Notes: a model not told the origin generated them from the letters alone. Shown: positions 23,051 to 37,500, numbered from the stretch's first letter. The stretch: DNA of 64,000 bases from Schistosoma haematobium (GCF_000699445.3 NC_067198.1:31685536-31749535), one strand, 5' to 3'. Made by a program: numbers and translations.

Positions 23051-25184
23051 TTTAGACCATAGTCTAAAATCATTTGTTCTTGTCTTTAACTACAGTCAAG
23101 GAGTATTTACATACTGAGATTTTCTCGTCATTTTGATGGACGTTCTAAGGTTGCTTGCTAAAATAATCGTACACTTAGTAGCGGCATAGCTAGAAGTCGA
23201 TGACAGTGGCTCAAATGAACTAACTTTCTGTTATAACTGTGAAAATAAATGCTGCGGATTAAGGGGTGGTAGCGAATTATTGATCGGACCAAAGACGCGC
23301 AAACACGTTGAACGACCTAGGGTTCTGATTGGCCCCGCTTCCCTGTTTAGCCCAGCCGGTTAAGTCCAGAACTCAAGTTTCAGCCTCGGATATATGAATC
23401 ATTATATTTCAAACATACTTTGTTTATATACCAGTCAAGCAGACCACAACGTACCATAAAATAGAAAATAACATTGTACAATAATGGCCAGTAGGAAAAT
23501 GACACGTTAATCAAATATTGACCAATAAGATGATACCATTTCATGTCTAAGGATAGCATTACGCTTAACAGGATGATTTTTGGGATATTTTCCTGAATAT
23601 CCCAACAATTTCTCTCCTCGTTCAATTCTTAAACATTATGTTGTCATATATTTATTTGTTTCCATAGCACTCATATGTAAAATTTCATTTTCTCTATTAT
23701 TCCAAAGTGCAACATCCTATTTTTCTAACATTATTGACTGATGAATGTTTTGTTTAATTTTTTAAGAGAACTGATTAACAGTGCATTTTTATGTCCCTGT
23801 AATGAGCTAAATCAAAAAGATTTGATCGTCTCTGTATTTAACTTTGTCTGTAAAACATGTAACTCGATTTGATTGGCCGATATTCAACGTTTATTAAATT
23901 ACATTACAGTATAATTTATACCCCAGTTTGACGTTTGTTACTATTGCTAGTGTACATTTGTTTGGAGAGACTATAATTTATGGACGAACCAATCAGATTT
24001 AGGATAACGGGTCTTGAATTTTGGCGCGAAATCCATCCATTTGGTCAGAGTTTTGGAATTATACCTGATGTCAGTTCATGATGAAAACTCTACATCTGAT
24101 TCCTAATCCTAACCATCAACAGTAAATATTAATCCTAATTCCTCACGCTCGTTTATAACCCTTATTTAGCCGTAGTATGTAGGTGGACATTCTCAAGGTC
24201 TCTTTAGCGTCGCTCAAAGGTCGTCCATAAATTATAGTCACCCATTTGTTTAACTTAAAAAGTTAAGTTATATAATTTCTTTCTAAAAGTAAAATTGGCA
24301 AAATATAATTATAATTAATTAAACATGTGTTTGTTCTACGTTGCTTTAGTTATTTCCTCAAAATCCCATCTTCGTTGTCTAAAGATATCTTTCTCTATCC
24401 CATTTGCAATCGCAATTACTCAATACTGAGGAGTTTCAGACTGTCCAGTGTCCTATAATTTTTAACGATTTTTAAACTGTCTTTAATTTGAATTACTTTC
24501 CATGGTAAACCATTCAACTATAATTCGTCTTTAATTTGCAAAGTTTAAAAAATATAACCATAATTAATACTTTATAGTCACTAATGCACAATACATGGAA
24601 ATATACAGCCATAAAAAAATAAAATGTTAAAACAAGAAATCATTAAACTTGAGCGCTAATTCAGCTACCATGGCAACATCAAATATTATACCGAACCATT
24701 TTGGTGAATAATTTATCAGTATCGATGTTTTATCTTGTTAGTTTTTATTTAAGGGATGATCTTTTTTAGAATTTCAATACAGTTAGATGCATTTGATTAA
24801 TTCAGACTATTTCTAAAAACTACTTTGTCAATTTATACTAAAATATGTTTTCAAGAAATTATGTTTCTTTGAATAAATTCAAATTCATCAAATCCATCAA
24901 AGCAATTAAATGAATAAAAACGTATTCATAACTTCATAGTGGAAAGGTTGTTGTAAGCGTAGCATCATACCACTGCTTTATTTTAAATAGTTCACGCATA
25001 ATTTGATCAAATTTAATGTAGATTCAATAAATCTATTTCTCATTACAAGATTTATAAGCCACTTGTTTAAATTCCAACATTTCTTTGGGCTATTCTATTT
25101 AGTTTTGGGAGCAAATAAGCACAGTTCTGTACTATAGAATTTTGAGCAGAATGTCATTTAATTGGAAGTATGACATTATAGAAA

Positions 25185-26821
25185 CCCTTCCAGGGTTACT
25201 GCCGGTCCTAAGTTCGGATAAAGGAGAGTAGCAATCCCCATCCCATAGAAAAAAACCCTGGTGAAAAATCTCTAGCTATCAAAAACAATTTTAACCATTT
25301 AAACTCTACTCTGGGTGTTGAAGGATCTTCAATTAATAGAGTTATGAAGCCTCACGATGAAAGTAAAGGTTCTTCGGAAATCATGAGGCCGATGCCGCTT
25401 CTGACAACCAGAACAACGATTAAAATAGGTACATGGGACGTCCGTACAACGTGGGAAACTAGAAGGACCATTCAGATGGCTGCAGAAATAAGAAGATAAA
25501 ACCTAACTGTGTTTGGAATAAGTGAAACCCATTGGATACAAACTGGGCAGAAAAGATTAGCTTCTAGAGACTTTCTGTTGTACTCTTGCAATGAAGAAGA
25601 GTGTTGTTGAACCTAATGAAAGATTCGGTAGAAGCCGAACTTCGAAATCAACAGGCTGAATTACGTAAGGATCGGTCACCTATTAATCAAGTCGTGTCAT
25701 TACGAATCATTGTTGAACAATCAAATGAATGGAACTCGTCACTATACATCAACTTCCTTGACTGTGAGAAGGGGTTTGACAGTGTGGATAGAAGAACCTT
25801 ATGGAAATCTCTTCGACACTACGGTGTACCTGAGAAAATCGTCAACATCATCCGGAATTCATACGATGGACTGCAAAGTCGTTCATGAAGATTAGCCTAC
25901 AAATTCATTCCAATTGAGGACCGGTGTCAGACAAGGCTACTTAATCTCTCCCTTTCCTCCTTCTTCTGGTGGTTGACTGGATTATGAAGACCTCGACATC
26001 TGAGGGAAAGCGTGCAATACAATGGACAGCTTGGATGCAACTGGACGATTTAGAATTCGCAGATAGCCTAGCTCTCCTATCCCATACACAGCAAGAAATG
26101 GAGGTCAAGACAAACAATGTAGCAGCAGCCTCTGCATCAGTAGGCCTCAACATACACAAAGGAAAAAGCAAGACCCTCGAATACAACACAGAGAGCACCA
26201 ACCCAATCACACTTGATTGCGAAGCTGTGGAAACTTTCACGTACCTGGACAGCATCATCGATGAACATGGAAGATCTGATGCAAATGTGAAGGCACAAAT
26301 TTGCAAAGCAAGGGTAGCATTCCTACAGTTGAAGAACATATGAAACTCAAAGCAACTGTCATCCAACATCAAAGTCAGAATTTTTAATACGAACGTCAAG
26401 ACAGTTTTACTGTACGGAGCTAAAACTTGGAGAACTACTACAGACATCTCGAGAAAAGTACATATATTTATGAACAATTGTCTACGTAAGATAATCGAGA
26501 TCCGTTGGCCGACTACCATCAGTAACGACCTGCTAGGGTAGAGAACAGACCAGTTTCCTACTGAAGAAATTAGAAAAAGAGGGTGCAGTTGGGTAGGAAA
26601 TACATTTTGGAAATCATCACCCTACATCACGAGACAAGCCCTGGCTTGGGATTTCGAGGGGAAAAAGAGGCAAATAAAAAACACATTGTGTCGGGAATCG
26701 GAGACAGACGTCGAAATGATGACTAGGACTTGGTAACAACCAGATAAGAGAGTCCAGGAGAGAGTTGATTGGAGTATCCTGGTCAGCGGCCTATGATTCA
26801 CAAATGGTAATAGGCGTAAGT
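25185..26821 (+). mobile_element. Non-LTR retrotransposon, group B (RTE-like), internally deleted, with target-site duplication
   Basis: AAGTATGACATTATAGAAA (19 bp) occurs immediately before (25166-25184) and after (26822-26840) the element, a clear target-site duplication. The 5' part has an AP-endonuclease start (TIKIGTWDVRT at about 25420). At about 25600 it jumps to the RT fingers (LRNQQAELRKDRSPINQ) and continues through the palm. The catalytic box reads FADS (about 26057-26068) instead of FADD, so this RT is dead. Stops occur at 25888 and 26341. Clade placement is tentative. Confidence 0.88.
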
Positions 26822-27279
26822 AAGTATGACATTATAGAAATTATTGTTTTGTAGGCTGATTGATTTGTTTAGACTAACATCGTCTTATGAATTCATTAAC
26901 TCTTTTTATTGGTAGGATGCCATTTTTGTCGCTATCACATGTATTGTCATATTACTTATAAAGCTCTACCCTTCTTTTAATATCCTTGTTCATAAAACGT
27001 TCAACACATCTAGAAGTATAGCACACAAAACTTAATGACAAATTTGTCTAGAAACAAATAGAAAAATCATATGATAATAAAGATGAATAAGAACGACAAG
27101 TGTTATATTTCCAAATAAAAACATGATCAAAATAGAATTCATTCGTTCCAAATGTACTACATTTAGGATTTTAGATAGGTGTAGACTGCAGGACGTGTGC
27201 CTAGTCCTACTTAGAATTAGTCAAATGGATGAACCTATGTCCTGGTGCTAACTTTCGTTTATAAATATTACCTTCGAAG

Positions 27280-29105
27280 ATCTTCAGGAAGACTGCTCTG
27301 TGTGTAAGAAAAGCTATAGGAAATCTGAAGCGTGAGAGAGCAGCAGGCCCTGACAGTTTTACCCCTGAGATTTTTAAGGATAGTGGTCCAGTATTAGCAG
27401 CGAGATTGACTGAGGTCTTAGGTAGAATTTGGGAACTGGACGTAATCCCATCTGACTGGTCTCAATCACTGATTGTGCCAGTCCATAAGAAAGGATAAAA
27501 GTCCTCTTGTAACAATCACAGAGGAATCAGTTTGACTAATGTAGTGTCTAAAATATTAGCTTCAATAATACTTCGACGCCTAACGAAAGCTCGTGAAGAA
27601 CAGACTACAGAAAATCAGGCTAGCTTTCGACCTGGACTTGGTTGTATAGACCAGATATTCACACTACGTCAGGTTCTAGAACACAGACACACGTTCAGGC
27701 GCCCCACAATCGTAGTATTTCTCGACCTTGAAGCAGCATCCAACTCTGTCGATCGTAAGGTTCTATGGCAGTGTTTGTCACTGAAAGGAGTACCAAAGAA
27801 TTACATTAACCTTATAAAGGCTCTCTACTCGAACACAACTGGTCGAGTGAGAGCTTATGGCGAACTGTCATCAGAATTGATTACCTCAAGTGGTGTTCGT
27901 CAGTACTGTCCACTCTCTCTATTCTTGTTTAACTTTGTCATTGACCTGCTTCTAGAGATAACACTTTCCTCATCTAAATTTCCAGGGATTCAACTTCTAC
28001 CAGGAGATTCACTTGTTGACTTAGAATATGCCGATGACATAGTTCTATTTGGTGAAGACGCTGACAAAATGCAGAGTCTTCTGACCACTCTAAGCAACAA
28101 TGCAGACATGTTCGGGATGCGATTCTCCCCATCGAAATGCAAAATGTTGCTTCAGGATTAGGTTGCATTGACACCCGAGCTAATGATAGGGAGTGAAATA
28201 ATTGAGCGTGTAGATCGCTTCACTTATCTTGGAAGTCTCATCAGCCCTTGTGGTCTGGTGTGTGACGAAATCTCAGCACGGATACAGAAGGCTCGACTAG
28301 CTTTTTTCAACTTGCATCATTTATGGCGTAGACGAGATATCCGTCCACCGACCAAAGGACGTGTTTACTGCGCAGTATTTCGTTCCGTCTTACTTTATGG
28401 CAGTGAAACATGGCCGATAAGAGTAGAGGATATTCGTAGGTTACTAGTATTTGATCATAGGTGTCTTCGAAACATTGCTCGTATATCCTGGGACCATCGA
28501 GTAAGTAATGCAGTTGTTAGGAAACGGGTACTAGGTAAGGATGGCAAATCGATTGATGAAGTAATGAAACTTCATCAGTTGAGATGGCTGGTACACGTGT
28601 TACGTATGCCCAACCACCGACTGACTCGACGTGCGATGTTTTATGGTGTAGGAGTAGGTTGGAAGAAAGCTAGGGGCGGCCAGACCAAAACATGGCACAA
28701 ATCCATGAAGTCACTGACAAGTGGACTGAGCCATGTCGGTAGGGGTAGACTACCGGGTTGGGGACCACGAGATGATAGCAACCGATGGTTAGAGACCCTG
28801 AATGACATGGCTCAAAATCGTTTGCAATGGCGCATGTGCATACACTCTTTGTGTTCTCCCAAATTCTAGTCTTCTGAATTTTTCATGTCCCTTTTTTCCT
28901 CTTTCTAAATTTATTTCACTGGATTATAGTCCTTGAATAACATCTTCAAACCCTAATGTTTCCGATTACTGCTTATACTCTTACTACCTCTACCACTACG
29001 GGATTTGAATCTATAACTGCATCTCTGTGCTAATGTGGTGTGGCAACTGGAACTGATGTACGTACGTACAAAGTTCCACGTTGATACTGACTGACTGACT
29101 GTGTG
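27280..29105 (+). mobile_element. RTE/SR2-like LINE, group C, 5'-truncated (RT to 3' end)
   Basis: Two long frames (27532-28161 and 28168-28869, separated by a TAG at 28159-28161) cover RT fingers to C-terminus: NQASFRPGLGCIDQIFTLRQ, the catalytic LEYADDIVLF (about 28020-28050), FTYLGSLISPCG, and the terminal RLPGWGPRDDSNRWLETLND. The endonuclease is missing. The 3' end is a TGAC-repeat tail (CTGACTGACTGACTG at about 29086-29100), the same tail as in two other group C copies here. The YADD box is intact. Confidence 0.9.
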
Positions 29106-29238
29106 TAAGTTGTCTGAAGCCTCTCAGTTGCATTGTTTCTAAGATCATATCTACAACTTTGTAACATTAGCCAACATAGCCTAATCCAACTGAGATATCC
29201 TTTGATACTATGCGATAAACTGATTGTCTCAGGATCCT

Positions 29239-29500
29239 GGAGCTCATGTGCACCATTGGTTTAGAATCAGGGCTTTCCAACTCTCCTATGTGGATCGTGC
29301 GTACCCACTATTCGGTTTAAGTGTTGGACATTCACTTTTCGTCCTCCCAACTTTGTGAACAACCCCCGCAACAAGAAGGGAGTGAGTAGGACTTTCCTGG
29401 CAGTGGTTATATACGCGTGGCCATATGAGAGCATTTCGAGAGAGAGGGAGAGGATCTTCTCGCCCTCGGTCGTAATATGGTATTTGGGGATCTAGATGCA
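29239..29500 (-). mobile_element. Group A LINE 5' UTR fragment, antisense
   Basis: The minus-strand sequence matches the 5' region at 16780-16980, including the CTCTCGAAATGCTCTC, TATACGCGTGGCC, GGGAAAGTCCTACTC and GCACCATTGG-type phrases. No coding part is attached. Confidence 0.75.
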
Positions 29501-30649
29501 GAATCTTATACCAATGATTTCCTGGATAGGATTGGCGCTGTCACAAAAATATGCCAATACTGTGATTGTGCTTTCTGTTCGAACCCCAGTGGTCACATAA
29601 CATTATATAGTGTTATCTATAGTAACTGTCTTAAGAGTATGAAGGCGCCATAGTATTCTGGCTTAGTAATTAAAGCTTATAACTAACTTTTGGTCGAGAG
29701 ATTACGAGTTTGAACTTTTTCCTACTCAATTGAATTTAAAAATATGTAAGGTCTAACTTAACCATGGCTATATATACCTTTACGACGCTATAGTTTATGA
29801 TTAAAGCACCACTGAGCTGTCGATCGTAATTTAACTCCACTTTTCGTTCTATGATCTGTTACGTATCATCATATGCCTTCACACAAAATTATGTCTCCAA
29901 GTTGAAGTGTACAAGTATGAACCTGTTTACTGAGTGACCTTTTTAGTTTGATAATTACTCATGTCACAGGCCGAAAGCTACGGTTATATATTAGTATGCT
30001 TATCTGTAAATATATTCCCATTTAGTAATTACTGCGATAACAAGTAATTCTCGTCGTAATAATTAGTGTTCAGCTGTAATTAAAATCATTGTTTTTATTA
30101 GTGCTTTATTAAATTGATCAGATGAAGGTCTAAATCATCTGATACTCCATGTAAATAACAATTTGGAAAATGTACAGCTCTTAAACTTGTGTACCGTATA
30201 TAAAGGTTATTGTGCGTATGTTACCAATTACAGACTGACTAAAATATACATTTTATAGTTTAAGTTTGTTTTGTTTCAGTATGATCATGTTTAAAATTCA
30301 GTGTTTGTATCTGTTTCTTTTTTTAAAAAAAATAGGAAGCTTATTCTACTTTGTTTACTGGCTCAGTATTGCTTTTGTACTTTGTTTTGCGTTTGTGTGT
30401 GTTGTTTCATTTTTGTAACCATTTACTAAAGTAAATGTTTAAATGTACACTTACTCAATAATAGTCCAAAATAGGTTAGAAGGCACATGTTCCGCGCAAA
30501 ATGATATAATGATCAAAAGTTAAAAAAAGATCAATGTTCAGATTATTGGGAATCGAAAGCGGTTTTTAATTTGCTTGCAAATTAATTACATCTAAACTAG
30601 TTACCGAGTCAATAACCATTAATCAATAGAATACATATATATAGTTGAG

Positions 30650-30790
30650 ATCATGAGTCAATTGAAGCTAGACCACCATGTAAAACCTGGAAGCACTGGA
30701 CGGCCGTTTCGTTCTAGTATGGGACTCCTCAGCAGTGCGCATTCACGATCCCGTTCCCCGAGAGATTCGAACCCAGGACCCACTGAAATT
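30650..30790 (-). mobile_element. Hammerhead SINE (CTGAGGA family)
   Basis: The minus strand carries box-B-like GGTTCGAATCTCTC, then GCGCACTGCTGAGGAGTCCC and the GTGGTCTAGCTTCAATTGAC tail. The tRNA-like head is truncated at the AT-rich right boundary (about 30790). Confidence 0.85.
30693..30738 (-). ncRNA. Hammerhead ribozyme, CTGAGGA type, intact core
   Basis: The minus strand reads CACTG, CTGAGGA, helix II GTCC...GAAC (one mismatch), CGAAAC, GGCC, GTC, CAGTG. The core boxes and helix I are intact, and helix II is weakened. Confidence 0.8.
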
Positions 30791-32079
30791 TATATATATA
30801 ATTGTATATATATATATAACATGTTTTAAGTACTAAGTAAGAACTGAATAGTTCATCTTTGCAATTTTAGTGAATTTTTAATCCTGATTGACCAGCTTTC
30901 TTTACACCAGATGGTGCAGTGTTTAAAACTACAGGGTTTGAAATAAGACATTAACTTTCTATTGTTTGTTTCTGTATATGTTTCTTGAGTACTCACTGTT
31001 GTTATCGATTAAGTTGCATTGTGATCACTAGTTTACTAAACTCATTATTATGTTTATTATTTTTTGATGTTGAAGGTAGTTAACATAGGAAACCCTACTG
31101 ACCACTAAAAATTGTAAGCTAAGATTAAATTGTCAGTAACTTATAATATTGATTTCTTTTTTCAATTTTCTATAAAGGAGTAATATTTTTAGTATATCGA
31201 TTGATTATAGATGGTTAGTGTTTATTCAATAAATTATTTATCAGTATAATGGCAAGTACTACCCAGTTTAATATATACAAATCTGACTATTGATCAGTGC
31301 AAATTATGTAGACATTACTTTACATAGACATTATATTGACTTTTCTAATGAGGTAAATCATTCCTTATCCCTATTTCCTTTTTCTTCTTCTTTTTTCAAC
31401 TTCTTCATTGCTTCATCCTATTCACAGTTTTCAGTAGCAAGTATCACGTAGTAGAAAATTAAACGGAATTTATCCTCAGTTAGTTATAATTCAACATTCT
31501 GAAAAAATTTCAAATGATTATTTATTACCCATCGTATTGCTGATATAATCTTTTGCTAAATTCTATTTACTTAGATTAGTTTATTCATTCAATCAGTTTA
31601 TAAGTGTAAATCGTCAACTATATTTCTAAAAAAAAAGTTCAAACTAATTGTAGAGAGTTTTTTAATAGATTTGTAATGCTCATTGAATCCAGTTGTTTTT
31701 TATTTAGTTGCTATGGTGTTTTTTGTTTTCCATCCCTACCTATTATATTCTACCTGAGAAAGATGTTATTATATAACACAGAAAGAAACCATAGGAAAAG
31801 AAAGATTTTTAATAAACTTTTTAACAAAATTGAATTAAATGATAAAACTGCTACTAATTAAACTGTTCGCGAAGAAATTTTCGGAAGAATGAATGATAAC
31901 TGGGGAAAAATGAGTCTATTTTGTAACAGTTATTCACAAAAACTCATAGATAAGAGAAGTCTGTAACAAGTGTAACAAATTTTATTGTAATTATAAAAAA
32001 GTATTCAACCCTCTACAACATTGATGAAATTTGTAGGTTATATTCGTTACAGATCGATTTCAGTTGAGGTACCATTAAA

Positions 32080-32200
32080 AACTAGGAAGCGACGAACATC
32101 TACTTTGTGTCAGTATGAGACTCCTCAGTAGTGCGCAACCATGATCCTGCCAGTGATCGAACCCATAACATCTAGGTCTCATGTCTATTGCTTAATTTTT
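32080..32200 (-). mobile_element. Hammerhead SINE (CTGAGGA family), decayed
   Basis: The minus strand reads GCGCACTACTGAGGAGTCTC, then ATACTGACACAAAGTAG, with a box-B-like GGTTCGATCACT. The 5' core box survives but the GAAAC/GTC side has diverged. Confidence 0.65.
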
Positions 32201-32935
32201 ACCATATTACGATTTGGAAGGAAAATTATTTAAATAGAAAAGCCTATAGAACATGTAGATAATCTAATGTGGTTTATGTATCAGCAAAATCGTAGCTTAG
32301 CTGTTTAAGCAGTCAGCTATTTATCGTCACTATAATCTATTTATATTTCTTTTTCAGAATTGCGTATAAATTTTTAAATCCTCTCAAGTCTGATTGTACG
32401 GCTTTCGAAGGCGACCTTTTTGCAAAATGAATCTCATCTGAAAGCTTCCCTTTTATCACCTTTCAGGTTACATTTTTAAAATACACCTCATGAAAAGCTA
32501 TCACTTGACCATATCGATTGGTTGATGTGCCCTTATATATAATTCGGTGAAAATTGTATTTATAACTGTTGTTTCTTGATTAATTCCTCTACTTATGTAA
32601 CCTATTTCTTTTATTGAAAAAAAACATCCTTCTTACTAGCTAACTAACTATAGAATATAAGAAAACTGTTAAGTTCCGCTTTTTGTCAATACCCATAATG
32701 ACTAAATTCATGCTGTTCTCTCTCTCTCTTGTTAAATTGCAAACAAAAGAGCTTTGTAAAGGTGAAAAGATTTTTTATGAGAATGTTGGTGCGACGAGGG
32801 CTTTCTGACATTAGTCGTCAACCCTGTTTATTTATTTGCTCAACTGTGTTTGATATTTGATATCTATTGTGCTTAACTATTCCCTATGTATACTTGAGTT
32901 TATTATCTTCCCTTTCTTTCTTCACATTTGTTTAG

Positions 32936-33067
32936 TCATGTACACGTTCTCATCCAGAAATCCCAAAGAAAACCACCAAACCAACAATACAAAACATTCC
33001 CCAACGTCCTTTTATGAAACTAATGCAAAAACATGTCATACCTCCTGATACTAAAAATCCAAGATGG
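32936..33067 (+). CDS. INPP5F: INPP5F/SAC2-like phosphatase, exon 4
   Basis: A strong pyrimidine tract ends in TTTAG at 32935, and the donor GTAAGA follows at 33068. The exon is exactly 44 codons, phase 0 to 0. It encodes a basic, Pro-rich linker (SCTRSHPEIPKKTTKPT, then KLMQKHVIPPDTKNPRW; residues 106-149). In the family this position is a variable Lys-rich linker, so support comes from splice signals and frame more than from similarity. Confidence 0.7.
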
Positions 33068-33774
33068 GTAAGATAAACTATTTAACTAAAATTGAGTAGT
33101 ATAACATTTGCTTATTATTTTTCCACTGTTAGACTGCGTGATTCAAGTAGCCGGAAATATTAATATTAGAAAAGTAAACGTCTGAGAACATTATTAATTT
33201 TTTACTCTTTATCTTTCATTTTGATCGTTTTGAGACTTTCCAGCTAAAATAATCAACTTATCATGTTATTATGTCAAACAATATTCAATTTAATCCAGTT
33301 GTTCAACCTCGTTGTTCCATCATTATTTTCGTCTTTCATAGCCGCTTAGATCAGAAACTAATCCTAAGTACTCTAAATATGGATAAACCTTAAAACTTCA
33401 TTAATTCTTTAAACAAGCATCTTTGTCTTCATTTACAAAAGATTCCAGTGGTTTTCGCTCACCTTAATTCTGTAGACTGTCTATTCAGTAACCTTCCTTG
33501 TCCATTTATCTTCTTCTTAAGAGACCACATGTCACAGTTTTTCTATCAACCGAGGAGTAAAAGAAGTTACCCAAGAACCCAGTGTTAATCACTGTGTATA
33601 CAAATGTTTCTTGACTTAATTATCGAATCTGTATTATTGTTAGTCACGTTTCCTAATTTTTGTCTATTATTACTGTGAATCCTTCTTTTCTTGTTGAGCT
33701 TAGATGAAGTATGATTATCTATCAGTCACACAAACTAATTACATTTCCTATTCCAATATCGTACACTTCTACAC

Positions 33775-34050
33775 ACTTAGTGGATTTGCTGTAAGCGGAG
33801 TTGGAGCAAAATATACTGGATGTGAGTTCCGGCATGAATATCAACATCAGGCTACAAGCGCATCCAACTGATAAATCTCAGTCAGGACAAAAAATTTATC
33901 CTGGATTCCACTATTCAACGCTGATTAAAATACTTGTACCTTAATAGCAATATCGAGGCGATTTGTACAGGATGCACATATACCAAATGAGTAATTAATT
34001 ACTGTCTGTAATATTAACAACGAGAAGATTGAAACAACCCTTACAAATAC
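33775..34050 (+). mobile_element. SMalpha-like hammerhead repeat, decayed
   Basis: Its layout is collinear with the copy at 6900-7215. GCATCCAACTGATAAATCTC and GGACAAAAAATTTATCCTGG replace the intact core, while the following TTCCACTATTC and GCACATATACC tail phrases are kept. Both core boxes are mutated (CTGATAA, ACAAAA). Confidence 0.75.
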
Positions 34051-34544
34051 ATAATTTATTATGTTTAAAAAGTAGTTAAAACTACTAATACTATTAGAGA
34101 ATTAGGAAATAGTTTCAACCAAAAGAATATTACCACGGAAGTTTTTTTCTGTATCTATTTAGTTTATTAACTTTCAGTGTACTTTATGTTTTGTCGTTGT
34201 GATATCACGCACTTGACTATTTTAGCGAGTGTGCACTATGTACGTGTGTTTTATTCTGTACAAACATATTACTTTGTTAAACATATAACATTTTAATCAC
34301 GTTTTTTATTTACTCATCTGCTTTTCATGTTTTTTCTACCTTTTTTTCCATTGTTCACTGAAATTTTCAGTATATTCTTTGAGATTTTTGTTATTGTGAA
34401 CAAAATTTATATATTCTTTATATTTTACGCTTAAAATAATACAATGTTTGTACTGGTTGGTCTCTTTATAATACAATATTAACTACTTCTATCCTATTTT
34501 TTCTTAAACATTTCTACGTATCCAATTTTTATTAGAATAATACA

Positions 34545-37500
34545 TCAAGGTCGTACCGCTGACTGTACAGAGGTGTGATGAAAGTAAGGTGTTTCCTTCA
34601 GACAACCAGCATAACAGCGATGCTGCCTTCCCACAAGGAGGAGTGGGATTAGAAAAGGTCGACCCTAAAAATACACACCTCGCCTTATCCTACGGATATC
34701 CGTCTCCGTCGGTAGGGTCTCAACAAGTACTCAGCTAACACGAAAATTACTGTGTGTGACTGACCTCAAGCAGTTGTCTCTTGGGAACTGTGGTCACGCT
34801 CTCAGGTCACTAAGACTACCTCTAATCCAATTTCCTTTTCAGGTACCTCTAGAAGAACCCTTCCACCGTGTAGGCAACTGGGAAGTGATAACCACCCTCA
34901 TACCTCTAACAGCACTCAAGATCACTGTATTCATCATCAACCTCCCTCTTCAATTCCTATTATTCCTCCTACATCGACGTTCAACAATAAAATTCTTCTT
35001 TTAGCTTTCCTCTCAAGTGTCACCATAGCTGACGATTCTAGCGCGCAAAACATTGTTCCAGGTCTGCTGAAACTTCTCCACAGACTACATATTGGAGCCT
35101 TCAACGTACGCATCCTGTCTTAAATCGGCCAGCAGGCATCCTTGGCTAAGACTCTAGAATCTCGTATCATTGATGTATGCTGTGTCTTTGAAACACGCAT
35201 ACAGGATCCTAGTGTGGTCATTCACTTGACCTCACCTCTCCAAAACGTAGATCCGACGAGATACACCCTTCGTATATCTGGCAACTCGATGGCTAGTTCT
35301 CGTGGACTGGCAGGTGTAAGCACAGCACCAAGTGTGTGGGTAGAACAAGCACTTTTAGAATGAATCACTGTTAACAGTCACCTATATTCTGTTCAGCTAA
35401 ACGGTTCTATAATGACTCAGAAGGATGGGGACACAAGTCGTTGCTTTTTCGCCATTTCTTCCTACTCTCCCATTGACCTCAGCCAGGATGAAGTGAAGAA
35501 CGTATTTTACAGAGAGCTTTCTGAACTCTTTCAAAAAGCTAAACACTCAGGCAATGTACTCGTAGAAGGTGACTTTAATGTTCAAGTAGGTAGCTTAAAC
35601 CAAACAGGAAGGCATTTAGGTGGGTATTTTATTATCCCGGCTCAGTGAACAGATAATAGTGATCGTCTGCTGCAACTGTGCTCAGACAATCGTTTATTTT
35701 TAGTAAATACTAGTTTTAAGCATAAGGAGAGACATCGTCCAACATGGCGACCGCCTGCACCAAACCAACGATGAACTCAAATCGATCATATTGCCATCAG
35801 TCATCGTTGGAGAGAGTCGATAGAAGATTGTCATTCATTCTGGAGTGTCTGCTTGGACTCCGACCATGCTCTAATACGGGCGCTCATCTGCTTGCGCCTC
35901 AATGGGCTCAGAAAAGCCACACTAAGAAGATCCATTAGAATTGAATTGAGTAACGAGAAAGCCAGGAGTAGATTCTAGGAACAACTGAGGTCACACTTAG
36001 ATAGTTCTGAAAACAAGGCTGTCGTAGATGTTGCTTGGAAAGATATACAAGCAGCTGTGGAAACAGCAGTGACATCTATTAATGATTTAAACCAAAGGGT
36101 TATGAAAAACCAATAGATTTCTTCAAGGATAATTGTACTGATGGGTTATCGTAAACTCATACCATCAGGCTCTGAACACAATGAAGAGCGAAAGCAAATC
36201 GAATCTAGGTTAACCAAAAGTCTAAGAAACGACTGTGAGCAGCGGTGGGCAATGAAAGCAAAAGAGATGGAAAAGGCGGTGGCTGTATTTAATAGAAACA
36301 GCTTTTCAGACTAATAGAGGCAACCGGAATTAATAAGTGTAAGTGAGACGATATCGGAAAAAGACGACACTCATATCTGCTCCCAGTCCATGCGTTTAGA
36401 ACGATGGGTGGAACACTTTAAGGAGCAGTTCAGCTGGCCTTCAGCTACTCTACAATTACCCACCATTCCCAGACAGTGTGAGTGGAACATTGAAGTAGGT
36501 CTCCCGACTCTGTCTGAAGTTAAAAAGGCTATAGCTAATCTGAAACTAGGAAGGGCAGCTGGTCCAGTCGGATTGGATGCAGAAGTTTTTAAGGGTGGTG
36601 GTTCAATTTTAGCGATTAGGTTGACAAACATTTTAGCTAAAATCTGGGAACTGAATGTAATCCCATCTAACTAGTCTCAATCACTGGTCATCCCAATGTA
36701 TAAAAAGGGGTCAAAATCATCCTGTGATAACCATAGATGGACTAGTTTGACTAACATAGCATCTAAAATACTAGCTTCAATAATTACCGGACGCCTAAGA
36801 AAGTCTCGTGAACTACAAACACGAGAAAATCAGACTAGCTTCAGACCTGGCCGTGGCTGCATCGGCCGCATATTCGTCGGCGTCTAACAATGATGGCTTG
36901 GCTCCGTAGACCGAGAGGTTCTGTGGCAGTGTCTCTCATTGAAAGGTGTACCTCAGAAGTACATAAACCTTGTGAAGGCTCTTTACTCGAACACTACTAG
37001 TCTAGTCAGAGCTTATGACGAACTGTCATCGGATTTTCCAACCTTAAGCGTTGTCCGTCAAGACTGTCCACTTTCTCCATTTTTGTTTAACTTCATCATA
37101 GACATACTGATGGAAATAACATTCTCGTCGACTGAATTCTCGGGTATTGATCTCCATACAGGAGGTCCACTTATCGACTTAGAATACGCAGATGATATAG
37201 TCCTGTTTTGTGAGGACGCTGATAAAATGCGGTCTTCTGGTAGCACTAAGCAACAATGCCAGAATGTTTGGCATGCGCTTTTTCCCTTTCTAAATACAAG
37301 TTGTTGCTTCAGGACTGGTTTATGTCAACACCTGAACTAAGGATAGGGAGTGAAGTAGTCGAACGCGTTGACGACTTCACTTATCTCGGAAGTCTGATCA
37401 GCCCTAATGGGTTGGTGCCTGACGAAACCTCAGCACGGATTCGAAAAGCTCGTTTGGCTTTTGCCAACTTACGTCACCTATGGCGAAGGTGAGATATCGT

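Larger units (their letters stand above)
21930..32935 (+). other. INPP5F intron 3 (11 kb)
   Basis: It contains a group B LINE with target-site duplication, a group C LINE 3' half, an antisense group A 5' fragment and three hammerhead-SINE copies, two of them decayed. The stretches 23050-25165 and 29700-30640 are AT-rich with nothing recognised. Confidence 0.7.
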
